Part shown: positions 30,783 through 44,593 of the stretch, piece by piece
Numbering within the stretch: the first letter of the stretch is position 1
Layout: every line of letters begins with the position of its first letter
Translations under genes and position numbers: made by a program
Source: Paraburkholderia megapolitana
Lineage (GTDB): Bacteria > Pseudomonadota > Gammaproteobacteria > Burkholderiales > Burkholderiaceae
Reading direction: 5' to 3'
Assembly: GCF_007556815.1 (NCBI RefSeq)
Contig: NZ_CP041745.1
Span: forward strand, 3,888,501-3,952,500
DNA: 64,000 nt
The notes under the pieces: generated by a model
Told to the model about the DNA's origin: nothing
Seen by the model: the letters and a program-made list of their open reading frames with translations, nothing else
The model's database searches: none

Positions 30783-30839
30783 GGAGAATGGGAATAGAAC
30801 TGGCGCTCCGGCACAACGGCCGGCGCGCCGCCTTCGGTC

Positions 30840-33644
<2,805 letters not shown>

Positions 33645-33927
33645 CGGATCGGTGTCTGCGTCGCGGCTTCGGCGAGGCGTCGTGCGTGTTTTTCACGTCC
33701 GGCGCGCCCGGTTCGGTGGGGCCTCGGCGGCTTAGGTCCAAGAGTGAATTCGAATCGGGGATTTTAGCACGCGCGTCCGTGAGCGCCTGTGTCACGCACG
33801 AGACCGCTTAATGCCACCCGCGGCCCATGCCGACAGGCGCCGCGAGCCGCAAGAGCAACCAACCCACGGGCTGGCCGCGCAATAGCCGCGGTACAATTCC
33901 CACGCATGGCGCGCACAATGCGCGAGC

Positions 33928-34422
33928 ATGCCCTTATTCCCACACATGAGCCGTTCCACGTCCTTTTCAAGACCGCAGAATTCGCGCCGCCCGCAGCCGG
34001 TCGCCGAGGTGCTCGGCCGTACAGATGCGTTCGCCGCGCTGCGTGCCGGTGTCGAGCAGATTGCTGCGCTCCAGCGCGATCTGCAGCAGTTGCTGCCCGA
34101 CTATCTGGCGGCGAGTGTCGAACCGGGATTCATCAAGGACGGTGTGCTCGCGCTGTTCGCGGCACATAACGCGCTGGCCGCGCGGTTACGACATATGGAA
34201 CCGCGTCTGATCGCCGATCTGCAGCAGCGCGGCTGGGCGGTCAATGCGCTGAAGATTCGGGTGCGGCCGCAGCCGGTGAAGGAACCGGCGCCGGTCAAAC
34301 AGGCGCGCATGACATCGGTGGGGGCGACGGCGTTGCAGGCGCTCAGCGAATCGCTGGAGAAGTCACCGTTGCAGGCAGCGCTCGCCAGAATGGCGAGCCG
34401 GCATCTGAAAAAGCGGGATTGA
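33928..34422 (+). CDS. DUF721 protein, probable replicative-helicase loader DciA
   Basis: A 164-residue DUF721 protein divergent from secA. The conserved part is at about 25-110 (LLPDYLAASVEPGFIKDGVLALF, AARLRHMEPRLIADL), then a basic tail. DciA proteins load DnaB in bacteria without DnaC, as in most beta-proteobacteria; that assignment here is by family. Two starts are possible, 33928 and 33946, and neither has a clear ribosome-binding site. A TACAAT at about 33892-33897 may be its -10. Confidence 0.75.
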   Translation: MPLFPHMSRSTSFSRPQNSRRPQPVAEVLGRTDAFAALRAGVEQIAALQRDLQQLLPDYLAASVEPGFIKDGVLALFAAHNALAARLRHMEPRLIADLQQRGWAVNALKIRVRPQPVKEPAPVKQARMTSVGATALQALSESLEKSPLQAALARMASRHLKKRD

Positions 34423-34595
34423 ATGTGATGAGCTGCCGGGCTTTCCCCGGAGTACTGGTCGCGCATGGGCTGCGGTTCGAACCCCACGTAGCGTAGGCCG
34501 GACGCCAAACCCACGAAGTCCCGGCTTTCCCAGACCGAAAACAAAAGACTCGCGGGAAAAACCGGAAAAACCCAAGCTACTGGCTTTCTACTGCC

Positions 34596-35513
34596 TCAGG
34601 CAAACGCCGTTTGCGCGTCGTATCCAAAGCCGCGCGGCGCTTTTTGCAGGTCGTCGAAGGTGACGATTTCGTAGGCGTCTTCGTGCGCGAGGAGTTCGCG
34701 CAGCAATGCGTTGTTCAGTCCGTGGCCCGACTTGTAGGCGGTGTACGACGCCAGCAGCGGATGGCCGACGACATAAAGATCGCCGATCGCATCGAGCATC
34801 TTGTGCTTCACGAATTCGTCGTCGTAACGCAGGCCGTCGTTGTTCAGGATGCGGTATTCGTCGAGCGCGATGGCGTTGTCGAGGCTGGCACCGCGTGCAA
34901 GGCCCAGTTCACGCAATTGTTCGACTTCATGTGCGTAACCGAACGTGCGCGCCCGAGCGATATCGCGCACGTAAGACGTGTGTTCGAAATCCACTTCCAG
35001 CGACTGACCGGTTTTATCGACGGCCGGATGACGGAAATCGATCGTGAACTTCAGCTTGAAGCCGAAATACGGGTCGAGACGCGCGAACTTGTCGCCATCG
35101 ACGATTTCGACCGGTTTCTTGACCTTGATGAATTTCTTCGCCGCGCCCTGCTCTTCAATTCCCGCCGACTGGATCAGGAACACGAACGAAGCCGCGCTGC
35201 CATCCATGATGGGGATTTCTTCGGCCGTGACGTCGACATACATATTGTCGATACCGAGGCCCGCAAGCGCGGACATCAGATGCTCGACCGTCGACACGCG
35301 CACGCCGTCCTTCTGCAGCACCGACGCCAGCCGCGTATCGCCGACCGACAGCGCCGAGGCCGGAATATCGACCGGCGTGGGCAAATCCACGCGCGCGAAT
35401 ACGATGCCCGTGTCCGGCGCCGCCGGGCGGAGCGTCAGCTCAACCTTGCGGCCCGAATGCACGCCGATGCCGACCGTCTTCACGATCGATTTGATAGTCC
35501 GCTGCTTCAACAT
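34596..35513 (-). CDS. lpxC: UDP-3-O-acyl-N-acetylglucosamine deacetylase
   Basis: A 305-residue zinc enzyme and the committed step of lipid A synthesis. Zinc ligands His78, His237 and Asp241 ([18 protein letters not shown]), Glu77 and the catalytic His264 ([11 protein letters not shown]) match E. coli LpxC. ATG at 35513 begins [13 protein letters not shown]. It lies downstream of the dcw cluster, separated from ftsZ by a peroxiredoxin gene. In E. coli its product is controlled by FtsH proteolysis. The 173 bases between it and the DciA-like gene hold no feature I can support. Confidence 0.98.
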   Translation of the reverse strand: MLKQRTIKSIVKTVGIGVHSGRKVELTLRPAAPDTGIVFARVDLPTPVDIPASALSVGDTRLASVLQKDGVRVSTVEHLMSALAGLGIDNMYVDVTAEEIPIMDGSAASFVFLIQSAGIEEQGAAKKFIKVKKPVEIVDGDKFARLDPYFGFKLKFTIDFRHPAVDKTGQSLEVDFEHTSYVRDIARARTFGYAHEVEQLRELGLARGASLDNAIALDEYRILNNDGLRYDDEFVKHKMLDAIGDLYVVGHPLLASYTAYKSGHGLNNALLRELLAHEDAYEIVTFDDLQKAPRGFGYDAQTAFA

Positions 35514-35661
35514 GATGATCTTTTACTCGATTGAAAATCCCAATGGGACTTCTGATTCCATAGCCGCGAGTATACTCCATCTGCTCGCAACCCGTTTTGC
35601 CCGCAACGTATCAATCTGTTTCGAGCAATTACCCGGGCGCTGAAAGAAAGGAAAGCATGAC

Positions 35662-35702
35662 GGGCCGATGTCCGGAACGGAGGCGTTTCCGGTCATCGGC
35701 CC
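35662..35702 (-). terminator. Hairpin after the peroxiredoxin gene
   Basis: Sixteen-base arms with one mismatch (35662-35677 and 35687-35702) and a 9-base loop. On the minus strand it is followed by a pyrimidine-rich stretch rather than a clean T-run. Confidence 0.55.
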
Positions 35703-35779
35703 GCGTAACGGCCTGTCACATCCCAGTCATGTTGCCGTTGCCCTCGCACAACGCAAGGCGGCAGCAAAGACCGGCGCAA

Positions 35780-36283
35780 CTAGGTCAACGTGGCGAGAAT
35801 GCTCTGCGCATCGCTGACTTCGAACTTGCCGGGTGCCTCGACGTTCAGCGTCTTGACCACGCCGTCGTCGACCACCATCGCGTAGCGCTGGGAACGGATT
35901 CCCATGCCGCGCGCCGACAAATCCTGCTCCAGACCAAGCGCCCGCGTGAAAGCCGCACTGCCGTCCGCCATCATGCGCACCTTGCCCGAGGTGTGCTGAT
36001 CGCGGCCCCACGCGCCCATGACGAAAGCATCGTTGACGGACACGCACCAGATCTCATCGATGCCGGCAGCGCGCAACTGCCCGGCGTGTTCGACATAACC
36101 TGGCACGTGCTTCGCCGAACAGGTCGGCGTGAACGCGCCCGGTAACCCGAAGATCACCACACGCTTGCCCGCCGTCTGTCCGCGCACATCGAAACTGTTC
36201 GGTCCGATCGTGCAGCCCGCGCGGTCGTCCTCGATAAATTCGAAGAGCGTCGCGTCAGGCAGCTTTTCGCCTGTCTGAATCAT
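35780..36283 (-). CDS. Peroxiredoxin, Prx5 type
   Basis: A 167-residue peroxiredoxin of the PRX5/AhpE-like group, reducing peroxides. The catalytic Cys55 is in PGAFTPTCSAKHVPGY, with Thr52 and a downstream Arg (GIRSQRYAMVVDDG) completing the active site. Cys80 and Cys24 are candidates for a resolving partner, or it may use glutaredoxin. The start MIQTGEKLPDATL at 36283 is the family start; a frame 8 codons longer is less likely. It lies between ftsZ (236 bases) and lpxC and is probably its own unit. Confidence 0.93.
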   Translation of the reverse strand: MIQTGEKLPDATLFEFIEDDRAGCTIGPNSFDVRGQTAGKRVVIFGLPGAFTPTCSAKHVPGYVEHAGQLRAAGIDEIWCVSVNDAFVMGAWGRDQHTSGKVRMMADGSAAFTRALGLEQDLSARGMGIRSQRYAMVVDDGVVKTLNVEAPGKFEVSDAQSILATLT

Positions 36284-36519
36284 GCTCGATCCTTCACTTC
36301 GATACACAGCCTGCCCGCACGTTGTCGTGACTCAAGTGACGGATGGTACGCCTCGCGGCGACACTTGCCCGCTCCACTTCGCAAAACCGAAGAGGGCACC
36401 TGTCCTTGCCGCGCGTCTGAACAAACGCGGCTTGTCAGCCGGTCCACCTGTCACGTCCGTGCATTCGCGAACGGCGCTGCATGATGCAGCCGCGCCGCGG
36501 CGAAAGCCTGGCCCGTGCG

Positions 36520-37716
36520 TCAGTCCGCCTGCTTGCGCAGGAACGCCGGGATATCGTACGTGTCGACGCCCTTTTCCTGCAGCGCCTGCACATGCGATGC
36601 CGCGGTGTCGCGCGAGGTACGCCATACAGCCGGCGTATCGAGCGCACCGTAATCCGCCGTGCCCGCGTGTTGCGGCGTGTAGGCCGGGTGCTGCATTCCG
36701 CCGATCGGCTGGTTGTCCGTGCCGGTGCGCAGCAGCGTCATCGGTGCGGACTGCTGCTTCTTCGCCGCCCGGCCGAGACCCGTCGCCACCACCGTCACGC
36801 GCAATGCATCGCCCATCGCGTCGTCGTACACCGCACCGAAGATCACCGTCGCGTCTTCCGCGGCGTAGCTCTTGATGGTGTTCATCACTTCGCGCGTTTC
36901 CGACAGACGCAGCGAACGGCTCGACGTGATGTTGACCAGCACGCCGCGTGCTCCCGACAGATCGACGCCTTCCAGCAGCGGGCTCGCCACGGCCTGTTCC
37001 GCCGCGAGACGCGCGCGATCGACGCCGGCAACCGTCGCCGTGCCCATCATCGCCTTGCCCTGCTCACCCATCACCGTCTTCACGTCTTCAAAGTCGACGT
37101 TCACCAGACCGTCGACGTTGATGATTTCGGCAATACCGGCCACTGCATTGTTCAGAACGTCGTCTGCGCACTGGAAGCACTTGTCCATCTCGGCATCGTC
37201 GCCCATCACCTCGAACAGCTTGTCGTTCAGAACGACGATCAGCGAGTCGACGTGATCCTCCAGTTGCTGCGAACCTGCCTCGGCAACACGCATGCGCTTG
37301 CCGCCTTCGAATTCGAACGGCTTGCTGACCACGCCGACCGTCAGAATCCCCATTTCCTTGGCGATCTGCGCGACGACCGGAGCAGCCCCCGTTCCCGTGC
37401 CGCCACCCATGCCTGCGGTGATGAACACCATGTGCGCGCCGCGCAGTGCGTCTGCGATACGCTCACGGGCTTCTTCCGCTGCCGCGCGGCCCATTTCCGG
37501 CTTGGCTCCAGCGCCCAGACCCGTGTTACCGAGCTGGATCACCGCGGATGCACGCGAACGCGACAGTGCCTGCGCGTCCGTGTTCATCACGATGAAGTCG
37601 ACGCCTTGCACGCCTTTGTTGATCATGTGCTGAACGGCATTGCCGCCAGCGCCACCGACGCCGATCACCTTGATGATCGTGCCGTTGGTTTCGGTTTCCA
37701 GCATCTGGAATTCCAT
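36520..37716 (-). CDS. ftsZ: Cell division GTPase FtsZ
   Basis: The 398-residue tubulin homologue that forms the Z ring. The GTP signature GGGTGTG is at 104-110, the T7 loop VNVDFEDVKTVM near 208-219, and the C-terminal peptide DIPAFLRKQAD that binds FtsA, ZipA and ZapD closes the protein. ATG at 37716 with GGAGG 5 bases upstream gives MEFQMLETE; an upstream non-ATG extension is rejected. It is the last gene of the dcw cluster, 121 bases after ftsA, a gap that could hold its own promoter. Confidence 0.99.
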   Translation of the reverse strand: MEFQMLETETNGTIIKVIGVGGAGGNAVQHMINKGVQGVDFIVMNTDAQALSRSRASAVIQLGNTGLGAGAKPEMGRAAAEEARERIADALRGAHMVFITAGMGGGTGTGAAPVVAQIAKEMGILTVGVVSKPFEFEGGKRMRVAEAGSQQLEDHVDSLIVVLNDKLFEVMGDDAEMDKCFQCADDVLNNAVAGIAEIINVDGLVNVDFEDVKTVMGEQGKAMMGTATVAGVDRARLAAEQAVASPLLEGVDLSGARGVLVNITSSRSLRLSETREVMNTIKSYAAEDATVIFGAVYDDAMGDALRVTVVATGLGRAAKKQQSAPMTLLRTGTDNQPIGGMQHPAYTPQHAGTADYGALDTPAVWRTSRDTAASHVQALQEKGVDTYDIPAFLRKQAD

Positions 37717-37837
37717 TGTTGCCTCCGTCAAGATAAAAAATCGCAGCTACTTCGGCCGTTATTCGGCAGGAGATCGGGCAACCTCCTGTCGCACGCGGGC
37801 CGCCGGCACCCACGCGTATTTCGAAATCGATCGATGC

Positions 37838-39070
37838 CTAGAAGTTGCCGAGGAACCAGTCTTTCATCCGCGTGAAGACCTGTCCCATCGACCCCGATTG
37901 CACCGCCACCTTGCGACCGCGCATCCGTTGCGACCGGCCTTCGACGAGCAGCCCCATCGCCGTCGAATAGCGCGGATTGCGCACCACGTCTGCCAGACCG
38001 CCCGCATACTCCGGCACGCCGATGCGCACCGGCTTCAGGAAAATGTCCTCGCCGAGCTCGACCATGCCCGGCATCATCGCGGCGCCCCCGGTCAGCACGA
38101 CGCCGGAGCTCAGCAGTTCTTCGTAACCCGACTCGCGCACCACCTGCTGCACAAGCGAAAACAGTTCTTCGACACGCGGCTCGACCACCGCCGCCAGCGC
38201 CTGGCGCGACAAGGTGCGCGGACCGCGCTCGCCAAGCCCCGGCACTTCGATCATCTCGTCCGGATCGGCAAGCGCCTGCTTCGCGATGCCGTAGCTCACC
38301 TTGATGTCTTCCGCATCCGGCGTCGGCGTGCGCAGCGCCATCGCGATGTCGCTCGTGATCTGATCGCCGGCAATCGGAATCACCGCGGTATGGCGAATTG
38401 CGCCTTCACTGAAAATCGCGATGTCCGTCGTGCCGCCGCCGATATCGACGAGCACTACGCCGAGTTCCTTCTCGTCTTCCGTCAGCACCGCCAGCGACGA
38501 CGCGAGCGGTTGCAGGATCAGATCGTTCACTTCGAGCCCGCAGCGGCGCACGCACTTGACGATGTTCTGCGCCGCGCTCACCGCGCCCGTCACGATGTGC
38601 ACCTTCACTTCGAGGCGGATGCCGCTCATGCCGATCGGCTCGCGCACATCTTCCTGGCCGTCGATGATGAATTCCTGCGTCAGGATGTGCAGCACCTGCT
38701 GATCGGTCGGAATGTTGATCGCCTTCGCGGTCTCGATCACGCGCGCCACATCGGTCTGCGTAACTTCCTTTTCCTTGATCGCCACCATGCCGCTCGAATT
38801 GAAGCTGCGGATATGGCTACCGGCGATCCCGGTGAACACATTCGTGATCTTGCAGTCAGCCATCAGCTCGGCCTCTTCGAGCGCCCGCTGAATAGACTGC
38901 ACCGTGGCCTCGATGTTCACCACGACGCCTTTTTTGAGCCCTTTCGACTCGCTCTGGCCGAGACCGATCACCTCGTAGTGACCTTCGCCTTTCAACTCGG
39001 CAACGATGGCCACGACCTTCGCGGTCCCGATGTCGAGGGCGACCAGTAGATCTTTGTAGTCTTTGCTCAT
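37838..39070 (-). CDS. ftsA: Cell division protein FtsA
   Basis: A 410-residue actin-family ATPase that tethers FtsZ to the membrane and recruits later divisome proteins. The phosphate-1 loop ALDIGTAKVVAIVAEL is at about 11-26 and phosphate-2 VVLVDIGGGTTDIAIF near 200. The C-terminal amphipathic helix FTRMKDWFLGNF is the membrane-targeting sequence. ATG at 39070. It starts 24 bases after ftsQ. Confidence 0.98.
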   Translation of the reverse strand: MSKDYKDLLVALDIGTAKVVAIVAELKGEGHYEVIGLGQSESKGLKKGVVVNIEATVQSIQRALEEAELMADCKITNVFTGIAGSHIRSFNSSGMVAIKEKEVTQTDVARVIETAKAINIPTDQQVLHILTQEFIIDGQEDVREPIGMSGIRLEVKVHIVTGAVSAAQNIVKCVRRCGLEVNDLILQPLASSLAVLTEDEKELGVVLVDIGGGTTDIAIFSEGAIRHTAVIPIAGDQITSDIAMALRTPTPDAEDIKVSYGIAKQALADPDEMIEVPGLGERGPRTLSRQALAAVVEPRVEELFSLVQQVVRESGYEELLSSGVVLTGGAAMMPGMVELGEDIFLKPVRIGVPEYAGGLADVVRNPRYSTAMGLLVEGRSQRMRGRKVAVQSGSMGQVFTRMKDWFLGNF

Positions 39071-39094
39071 AGCGTGCTCATTGCGTGTGATGTT

Positions 39095-39850
39095 TCATTG
39101 TTTCTTGCCCTTGTCGGGTTCGCTTAGAAAGCGCATACCTGCTGCGCGAATCGCGAAACCGTTCGGATAGCGCAAGTCCGCATACTCGATATCCTTCCCC
39201 CATCGTTGCGTCACCGCCGACCATGCCGCCGTCAGCCGGCGGCTGCGATCGAAGAGCGTGTCCTGATTGCGTTCGCGCCCGAGTTCCACCTGCATGCCGT
39301 TCGACAGCTTCACCGTCCATGCGTAGCGCGGCGACAGCGTGACTTCGTCGGGCGTCACGCCCAGCGGCGCAAACCATTTCGTGAAGTCGCGATACCGCGC
39401 GACCACTTCCTTCGCCGTGCCGTCCGGACCGTCGAACGCCGGCAGGTCCTGGTCGAGTTCGCCCTGGTTCGCCGTGAACAGATCGCCGTCCACGCTGACC
39501 AGTTGATCGCTGCCCCACGTTCCCAGCGGTTTGTACTCTTCGAGCGTGACAGCCAGCGCGTTCGGCCATACACGCCGCACGCTCGCGTGCCGCACCCACG
39601 GCATCTGTTCGAACGCCTGCCGCGCGCTATCGAGATCGACGGTGAAGAAGTTGCCCTTCAACCGTCCGACGACGCCCGCGCGCACCGTCGGCGCATTGAT
39701 ATGCTCGACATCGCCGTCGATCAGAATCTCGTGCAGCGCGAAGTTCGGCCGCTGGATCAACCAGTACGCACCCGCCGCCAGCAGCACGAGCAGCAACAAC
39801 GCGTGTAGCGCGTTGGCGGCGAGGTTGAGCTGGCGTACGTTGTTCCACAT
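39095..39850 (-). CDS. ftsQ: Cell division protein FtsQ
   Basis: A 251-residue bitopic divisome protein that joins early and late division proteins through FtsB and FtsL. It has a short cytoplasmic start, one membrane helix (about 13-33), a POTRA domain (about 36-105, FALHEILIDGDVEHIN onward) and a periplasmic beta domain. ATG at 39850; 9 bases after ddlB and 24 before ftsA. Confidence 0.95.
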   Translation of the reverse strand: MWNNVRQLNLAANALHALLLLVLLAAGAYWLIQRPNFALHEILIDGDVEHINAPTVRAGVVGRLKGNFFTVDLDSARQAFEQMPWVRHASVRRVWPNALAVTLEEYKPLGTWGSDQLVSVDGDLFTANQGELDQDLPAFDGPDGTAKEVVARYRDFTKWFAPLGVTPDEVTLSPRYAWTVKLSNGMQVELGRERNQDTLFDRSRRLTAAWSAVTQRWGKDIEYADLRYPNGFAIRAAGMRFLSEPDKGKKQ

Positions 39851-39859
39851 GTCGTTCGA

Positions 39860-40801
39860 TCAATCCTTCAAGGTCAGCGACAGGATCTTCACCACCAGAT
39901 CCCGGTAGCTGATGCCGACCGAGCGCGCCGCTTTCGGCGGCAGCGAATGGTCGGTCATGCCCGGCGCCGTATTCACTTCGAGAAAGTACGGGTTGCCGCC
40001 GGCATCCAGCATGAAATCGGCGCGGCCCCAGTCGGTGCAGCCGAGCACGTCGAACGCGCGGCGCGCCAGCTTCTTCAGCTTCGCTTCGGCGTCCGGCGCA
40101 ACGCCGCACGGAATCAGATACTGCGTCGTATCGAGGATGTACTTCGCGTCGTAGTCGTAGAACTCGCCGGCAGGCACGATGCGGATCAGTGGCAAGTCGA
40201 GATCGCCGGCGATGCATGCGGTGTACTCGCCGCCGCCTTCGATGCTTTTCTCCACCAGCACGATCGTGTCGTACTTCGCCGCTTCCGCCAGTGCGGGCGG
40301 TAACGCGTCTGCGCTTTTCACCTTGATCACCGCGACGCTCGAGCCTTCGCTTGCCGGTTTCACGAACAGCGGCAGACCGAGCTTCGCGACGATCTCCGGC
40401 GCGCGCGCCGCAAAGTCGTCGCCGCGCAGCACCGTTTCGAACGGCGGCGTCGGAATGCCGAGCTGCTGCCACACGAGCTTGGTGCGGAACTTGTCGAGCC
40501 CGAGCGCCGAACCGAGCACGCCGGTGCCCGTATAGCGAATGCCGTAGAAATCGAGCGCGCCCTGGATCTGGCCGTTTTCGCCATACCCACCGTGCAGCGC
40601 ATTGAACGCACGTACGAAACCTTCATCTTTCAGCGCGCCGAGCGGCCGCTCGGACGGATCGAACGGATGCGCGTCGATGCCGGCCTCGCGCAATCCCTGC
40701 AGCACGAGGCGACCGGAATTGAGCGACACTTCGCGCTCGGCGGACACGCCGCCAAACAGGACCGCAACCTTGCCGAACTGCTTCGGATCGATACCGCTCA
40801 T
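39860..40801 (-). CDS. ddlB: D-alanine-D-alanine ligase B
   Basis: A 313-residue ATP-grasp ligase making the D-Ala-D-Ala dipeptide for MurF. The N-terminal [14 protein letters not shown], the ATP-grasp lysine segment ([14 protein letters not shown]) and the metal-binding tail [15 protein letters not shown] are all present. The ATG at 40801 overlaps the murC stop (ATGA). Confidence 0.98.
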   Translation of the reverse strand: MSGIDPKQFGKVAVLFGGVSAEREVSLNSGRLVLQGLREAGIDAHPFDPSERPLGALKDEGFVRAFNALHGGYGENGQIQGALDFYGIRYTGTGVLGSALGLDKFRTKLVWQQLGIPTPPFETVLRGDDFAARAPEIVAKLGLPLFVKPASEGSSVAVIKVKSADALPPALAEAAKYDTIVLVEKSIEGGGEYTACIAGDLDLPLIRIVPAGEFYDYDAKYILDTTQYLIPCGVAPDAEAKLKKLARRAFDVLGCTDWGRADFMLDAGGNPYFLEVNTAPGMTDHSLPPKAARSVGISYRDLVVKILSLTLKD

Positions 40802-42204
40802 TTCACACCTTCCGTTTGCGCAAGCCGACCCGGCACGCCGCCGATCGAACCCGCTCCCATCGTAATCACCACATCGCCGTCGCGTACGACTGTCGCCAGC
40901 GCGTCAGGCACTTCATCGACTGTCTCGACGAATACTGGTTCAACTTTGCCCGCCACCCGGATCGCTCGCGCGAGCGCGCGGCCATCGGCGGCGACGATCG
41001 GCGCTTCGCCTGCGGCGTAGACCTCGGTGAGCACGAGTGCATCGACAGTCGACAGCACTTTCACGAAATCCTCGAAGCAGTCGCGTGTGCGCGTGAAGCG
41101 GTGCGGCTGGAATGCCAGCACGAGCCGGCGGTCGGGGAAGGCGCCGCGCGCCGCTGCGACCGTCGCCGCCATTTCGACCGGGTGATGGCCGTAGTCGTCG
41201 ACCAGCGTGTAGCTGCCGCCTGCCTTGTTATCCGCGGGGATCGGCACTTCGCCGTAACGCTGGAAGCGCCGGCCCACGCCGTTGAAATCGGCGAGCGCGC
41301 GCTGGATGTCCGCGTCCTTCACTTCGAGTTCGGTCGCGATCGCGATCGCCGCCAGCGCGTTCTGCACGTTGTGCGTCCCGGGCAGGTTCAGCACGATATC
41401 GAGCGGCGCCGCGTCCTCGCGCATCGTCGTGAAATGCATCTTGCCGTCGCGCGCGACGACGTTCACCGCGCGCACCTGCGCGTCCGGCGCGAAGCCGTAG
41501 CGGATGATCGGCTTCGAGACGAACGGCAGGATCTCCTTCACGTTCGGATCGTCGACGCACAGCACGGCGATGCCGTAGAACGGCAACCGGTGCGTGAACT
41601 CGATGAACGCCTGCTTGAGCCGCGCGAAGTCGTGACCGTAGGTGTCCATGTGATCGGCATCGATATTCGTGATGACTTCGATCACTGGGAACAGGTTCAG
41701 GAACGACGCGTCGGACTCGTCCGCTTCGGCGACGATGAAGTCGCCGGTACCGAGCCGTGCATTCGCGCCCGCGCTGATCAGACGGCCACCGATCACGAAG
41801 GTCGGATCGAGCCCGCCCGCGGCGAGCACGCTCGCGACAAGCGAGGTCGTCGTAGTCTTGCCATGCGTACCGGCAATCGCGATGCCCTGCTTCAAGCGCA
41901 TCAGTTCCGCGAGCATCACCGCGCGCGGCACGATTGGAATGCGCCGGTGACGCGCAGCCAGCACTTCCGGGTTGTCGCTGCGCACGGCCGTCGACACGAC
42001 GACTGCATTCGCCCCTTCGATGTTCGCTTCGTCGTGGCCGATCGCGACCTTCGCGCCGAGTGCGGCCAGCCGGTCGGTCACCGCGTTACGCGTGAGATCG
42101 GAACCGCTCACGTGATAGCCGAGGTTGACGAGCACTTCGGCGATGCCGCTCATCCCCGCGCCGCCGATCCCGACAAAATGGATATGTTTGACGATGTGTT
42201 TCAT
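40798..42204 (-). CDS. murC: UDP-N-acetylmuramate-L-alanine ligase
   Basis: A 468-residue Mur ligase adding L-Ala, the first stem residue, to UDP-MurNAc. It has the N-terminal [16 protein letters not shown], the ATP loop [10 protein letters not shown] (about 111-120) and the C-terminal domain with [12 protein letters not shown] at 42204 and stop at 40798 both form ATGA overlaps, with murG and ddlB. Confidence 0.98.
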   Translation of the reverse strand: MKHIVKHIHFVGIGGAGMSGIAEVLVNLGYHVSGSDLTRNAVTDRLAALGAKVAIGHDEANIEGANAVVVSTAVRSDNPEVLAARHRRIPIVPRAVMLAELMRLKQGIAIAGTHGKTTTTSLVASVLAAGGLDPTFVIGGRLISAGANARLGTGDFIVAEADESDASFLNLFPVIEVITNIDADHMDTYGHDFARLKQAFIEFTHRLPFYGIAVLCVDDPNVKEILPFVSKPIIRYGFAPDAQVRAVNVVARDGKMHFTTMREDAAPLDIVLNLPGTHNVQNALAAIAIATELEVKDADIQRALADFNGVGRRFQRYGEVPIPADNKAGGSYTLVDDYGHHPVEMAATVAAARGAFPDRRLVLAFQPHRFTRTRDCFEDFVKVLSTVDALVLTEVYAAGEAPIVAADGRALARAIRVAGKVEPVFVETVDEVPDALATVVRDGDVVITMGAGSIGGVPGRLAQTEGVK

Positions 42205-43316
42205 TGCTTTCCTTGCGGGCTCGTACTCGGGAGCCCACCGGCCACAGTGGCGCAGATCTGCGCGACCTGTTCGGTGGCATCGGGTTTCGCGAGCGAGCGC
42301 GAACGCTCTGCCATGACCGCGAGTTTTTCCCGGGTCTGGCTGCGCAACCAGTCGGCGAGCGTTTCCGCCGTCAGGTCGCGTTGCTGTACGACCAGCGCCG
42401 CGCCGTGATCGGCGAGAAACGCTGCGTTAGTGGTCTGGTGATCGTCGACGGCGTAGGGGAACGGCACGAAGAACGCGGCCACGCCCACTGCGGCGATCTC
42501 GGAGACCGTCATCGCGCCCGAACGGCAGATCACGAGATCGGCGTTGCCGTAGGCAGCCGTCATGTCGTCGATGAACGGCACCAGTTGCACGTCTTCGCCC
42601 GGCGTGAAGCCCGCTTCCGCGTAGTTCGAACGCAGCACGTCGATGTGCTTCGCGCCCGCCTGATGCACGACGCGCGGCCGTTCATGCGGTGCAAGCTGCG
42701 CGAGCGCACGTGGCACGACTTCGTTGAGCGCGGCCGCGCCGAGGCTGCCGCCCACTACAAGCAGATTCAGCGGGCCGCTGCGCGCGGCATAACGTGTTTG
42801 CGGAGCGGCCGCGTGAGTCAGTTCGTCGCGGATCGGATTGCCGGTCCATTCTGCATGCGGCAGCGCACCGGGGAACGCGACGAGCACGCGCTTCGCGAGC
42901 CGTGCGAGCACCTTGTTCGCGAGGCCAGCGATCGAGTTCTGTTCGTGCAGCACCAGCGGACGGCCAGATAGTGCAGTCATCAGGCCAGCCGGAAACGTGA
43001 TGTAGCCGCCCATGCCGAGTACGACATCCGGCTTCACGCGACGCAGCACCGACAGGCTTTGCGCACACGCGCGCAGCAGGTTAACGGGCAGCATCAAGCG
43101 GGTTTTCATGCCTTTGCCGCGCAATCCGCCGAAGCGCACGTATTCCATCGCGATGCCGTGCTTCGGCACCAGCGTCGCTTCCATACCCGCCGGGTTGCCG
43201 AGCCAGACGACATTCCAGCCCTGCGACTGCATCCGATGCGCGACCGCGAGCCCCGGGAAGACGTGCCCCCCGGTGCCACCGGCCATCACCATCAGCGTGC
43301 GCGCAGCGACGCTCAT
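42201..43316 (-). CDS. murG: UDP-GlcNAc:lipid I GlcNAc transferase
   Basis: A 371-residue GT-B glycosyltransferase at the inner face of the membrane that turns lipid I into lipid II. The G loop [17 protein letters not shown] is at about 10-26 and the C-terminal UDP-GlcNAc site has [16 protein letters not shown]. The start overlaps the ftsW stop and the end overlaps murC, each by ATGA. Confidence 0.98.
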   Translation of the reverse strand: MSVAARTLMVMAGGTGGHVFPGLAVAHRMQSQGWNVVWLGNPAGMEATLVPKHGIAMEYVRFGGLRGKGMKTRLMLPVNLLRACAQSLSVLRRVKPDVVLGMGGYITFPAGLMTALSGRPLVLHEQNSIAGLANKVLARLAKRVLVAFPGALPHAEWTGNPIRDELTHAAAPQTRYAARSGPLNLLVVGGSLGAAALNEVVPRALAQLAPHERPRVVHQAGAKHIDVLRSNYAEAGFTPGEDVQLVPFIDDMTAAYGNADLVICRSGAMTVSEIAAVGVAAFFVPFPYAVDDHQTTNAAFLADHGAALVVQQRDLTAETLADWLRSQTREKLAVMAERSRSLAKPDATEQVAQICATVAGGLPSTSPQGKQ

Positions 43317-44593
43317 ACCTTGCCCCCACGCATCAGTACACGGTTCTCGTAGTCGACGCGCATCAGCAACGCGATCGCAACGCAGTTCAGCAGAATGCCC
43401 GAGCCGCCATAACTAACGAGCGGCAGAGTCAGCCCCTTGGTCGGCAGCAGGCCCAGGTTCACACCCATATTGATGAACGTCTGCGCACCGAACCAGATGC
43501 CGACGCCCTTCGCGACGAGCCCGGCAAACGTGCGATCGAGTGCGAGCGCCTGGCGGCCGATCTCGAACGAGCGCCGCACGATCCAGTAGAACATCAGGAT
43601 CACGACCAGCACGCCGATAAAACCGAGTTCTTCGCCGATCACCGCGAGGATGAAGTCGGTATGCGCTTCCGGCAGATAGTTGAGCTTTTCGACGCTGCCG
43701 CCAAGCCCTACGCCAAACCATTCGCCGCGACCGAAGGCGATCAGCGAGTGAGTCAACTGATACGCCTTGCCCTGCGCGTAGCGGTCGTCCCACGGATCGA
43801 GATACGCGAAGATCCGCTCGCGACGCCACGGCGAGGCCCACACCAGCAAGCTGAAGGTACCGACCGCCGTCGCGACAAGGCCGCCGAACAGCTTGCCGTT
43901 CACGCCGCCGAGGAACAGCACGCCCATCGCGATCGCCGCGATCACCATAAAGGCGCCCATGTCCGGCTCGAGCAGCAGCAACGCGCCCACCACGCCAACT
44001 GCAACCGCCATCGGCATGAAGCCTTTCGCGAAGCTGTGCATGTACTCCTGCTTGCGCACCGTGTAGTTGGCCGCGTAGATCGTCACCGCGAGTTTCATGA
44101 TCTCCGACGGCTGCATGTTCGTGATGCCGAGCGGAATCCAGCGCCGCGCACCGTTCACGCCTTTGCCGACGTGCGGAATCAGCACGATCACCAGCGTGAG
44201 CAGCGCGAGCAGGAAGAGCTTCGGCGCGTACTTGTCCCACGTCGAGATCGGAATCCGGAACGCGATCACACCGACCACCGAACCCATCACCACGAAGACG
44301 ATCTGCCGCACGAGAAATGCATAGTCGCGATAAGACGCGTACTTCGGCGAATCGGGCATCGCGATCGACGCCGAGTACACCATCACGATGCCGAGCCCGA
44401 GCAGCGCGATCACGACCCACAGCAATGAGTGGTCGTAATCGAGCATGCGCGAGCGCAACGGACGAACGCCGTTAACCGCGCTCGCAAGACCACTCGCCGT
44501 CGCGCGACCGCCGCTGCGTCCCGCAGTAGCAGCTTCACCGACCGAGCCGCGTTGCCCGGCAAGCCGCGAGCCGAAACGTTCGGACCAGCTCAT
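43313..44593 (-). CDS. ftsW: Septal peptidoglycan glycosyltransferase FtsW
   Basis: A 426-residue SEDS-family polymerase working with FtsI at the septum. About ten membrane helices begin near residue 48 after a basic cytoplasmic tail of about 45 residues. The SEDS hallmarks [11 protein letters not shown] and the C-terminal [15 protein letters not shown] are present. The start [11 protein letters not shown] at 44593 overlaps the murD stop (ATGA); the frame continues upstream to 45268 only inside murD. Confidence 0.97.
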   Translation of the reverse strand: MSWSERFGSRLAGQRGSVGEAATAGRSGGRATASGLASAVNGVRPLRSRMLDYDHSLLWVVIALLGLGIVMVYSASIAMPDSPKYASYRDYAFLVRQIVFVVMGSVVGVIAFRIPISTWDKYAPKLFLLALLTLVIVLIPHVGKGVNGARRWIPLGITNMQPSEIMKLAVTIYAANYTVRKQEYMHSFAKGFMPMAVAVGVVGALLLLEPDMGAFMVIAAIAMGVLFLGGVNGKLFGGLVATAVGTFSLLVWASPWRRERIFAYLDPWDDRYAQGKAYQLTHSLIAFGRGEWFGVGLGGSVEKLNYLPEAHTDFILAVIGEELGFIGVLVVILMFYWIVRRSFEIGRQALALDRTFAGLVAKGVGIWFGAQTFINMGVNLGLLPTKGLTLPLVSYGGSGILLNCVAIALLMRVDYENRVLMRGGKV

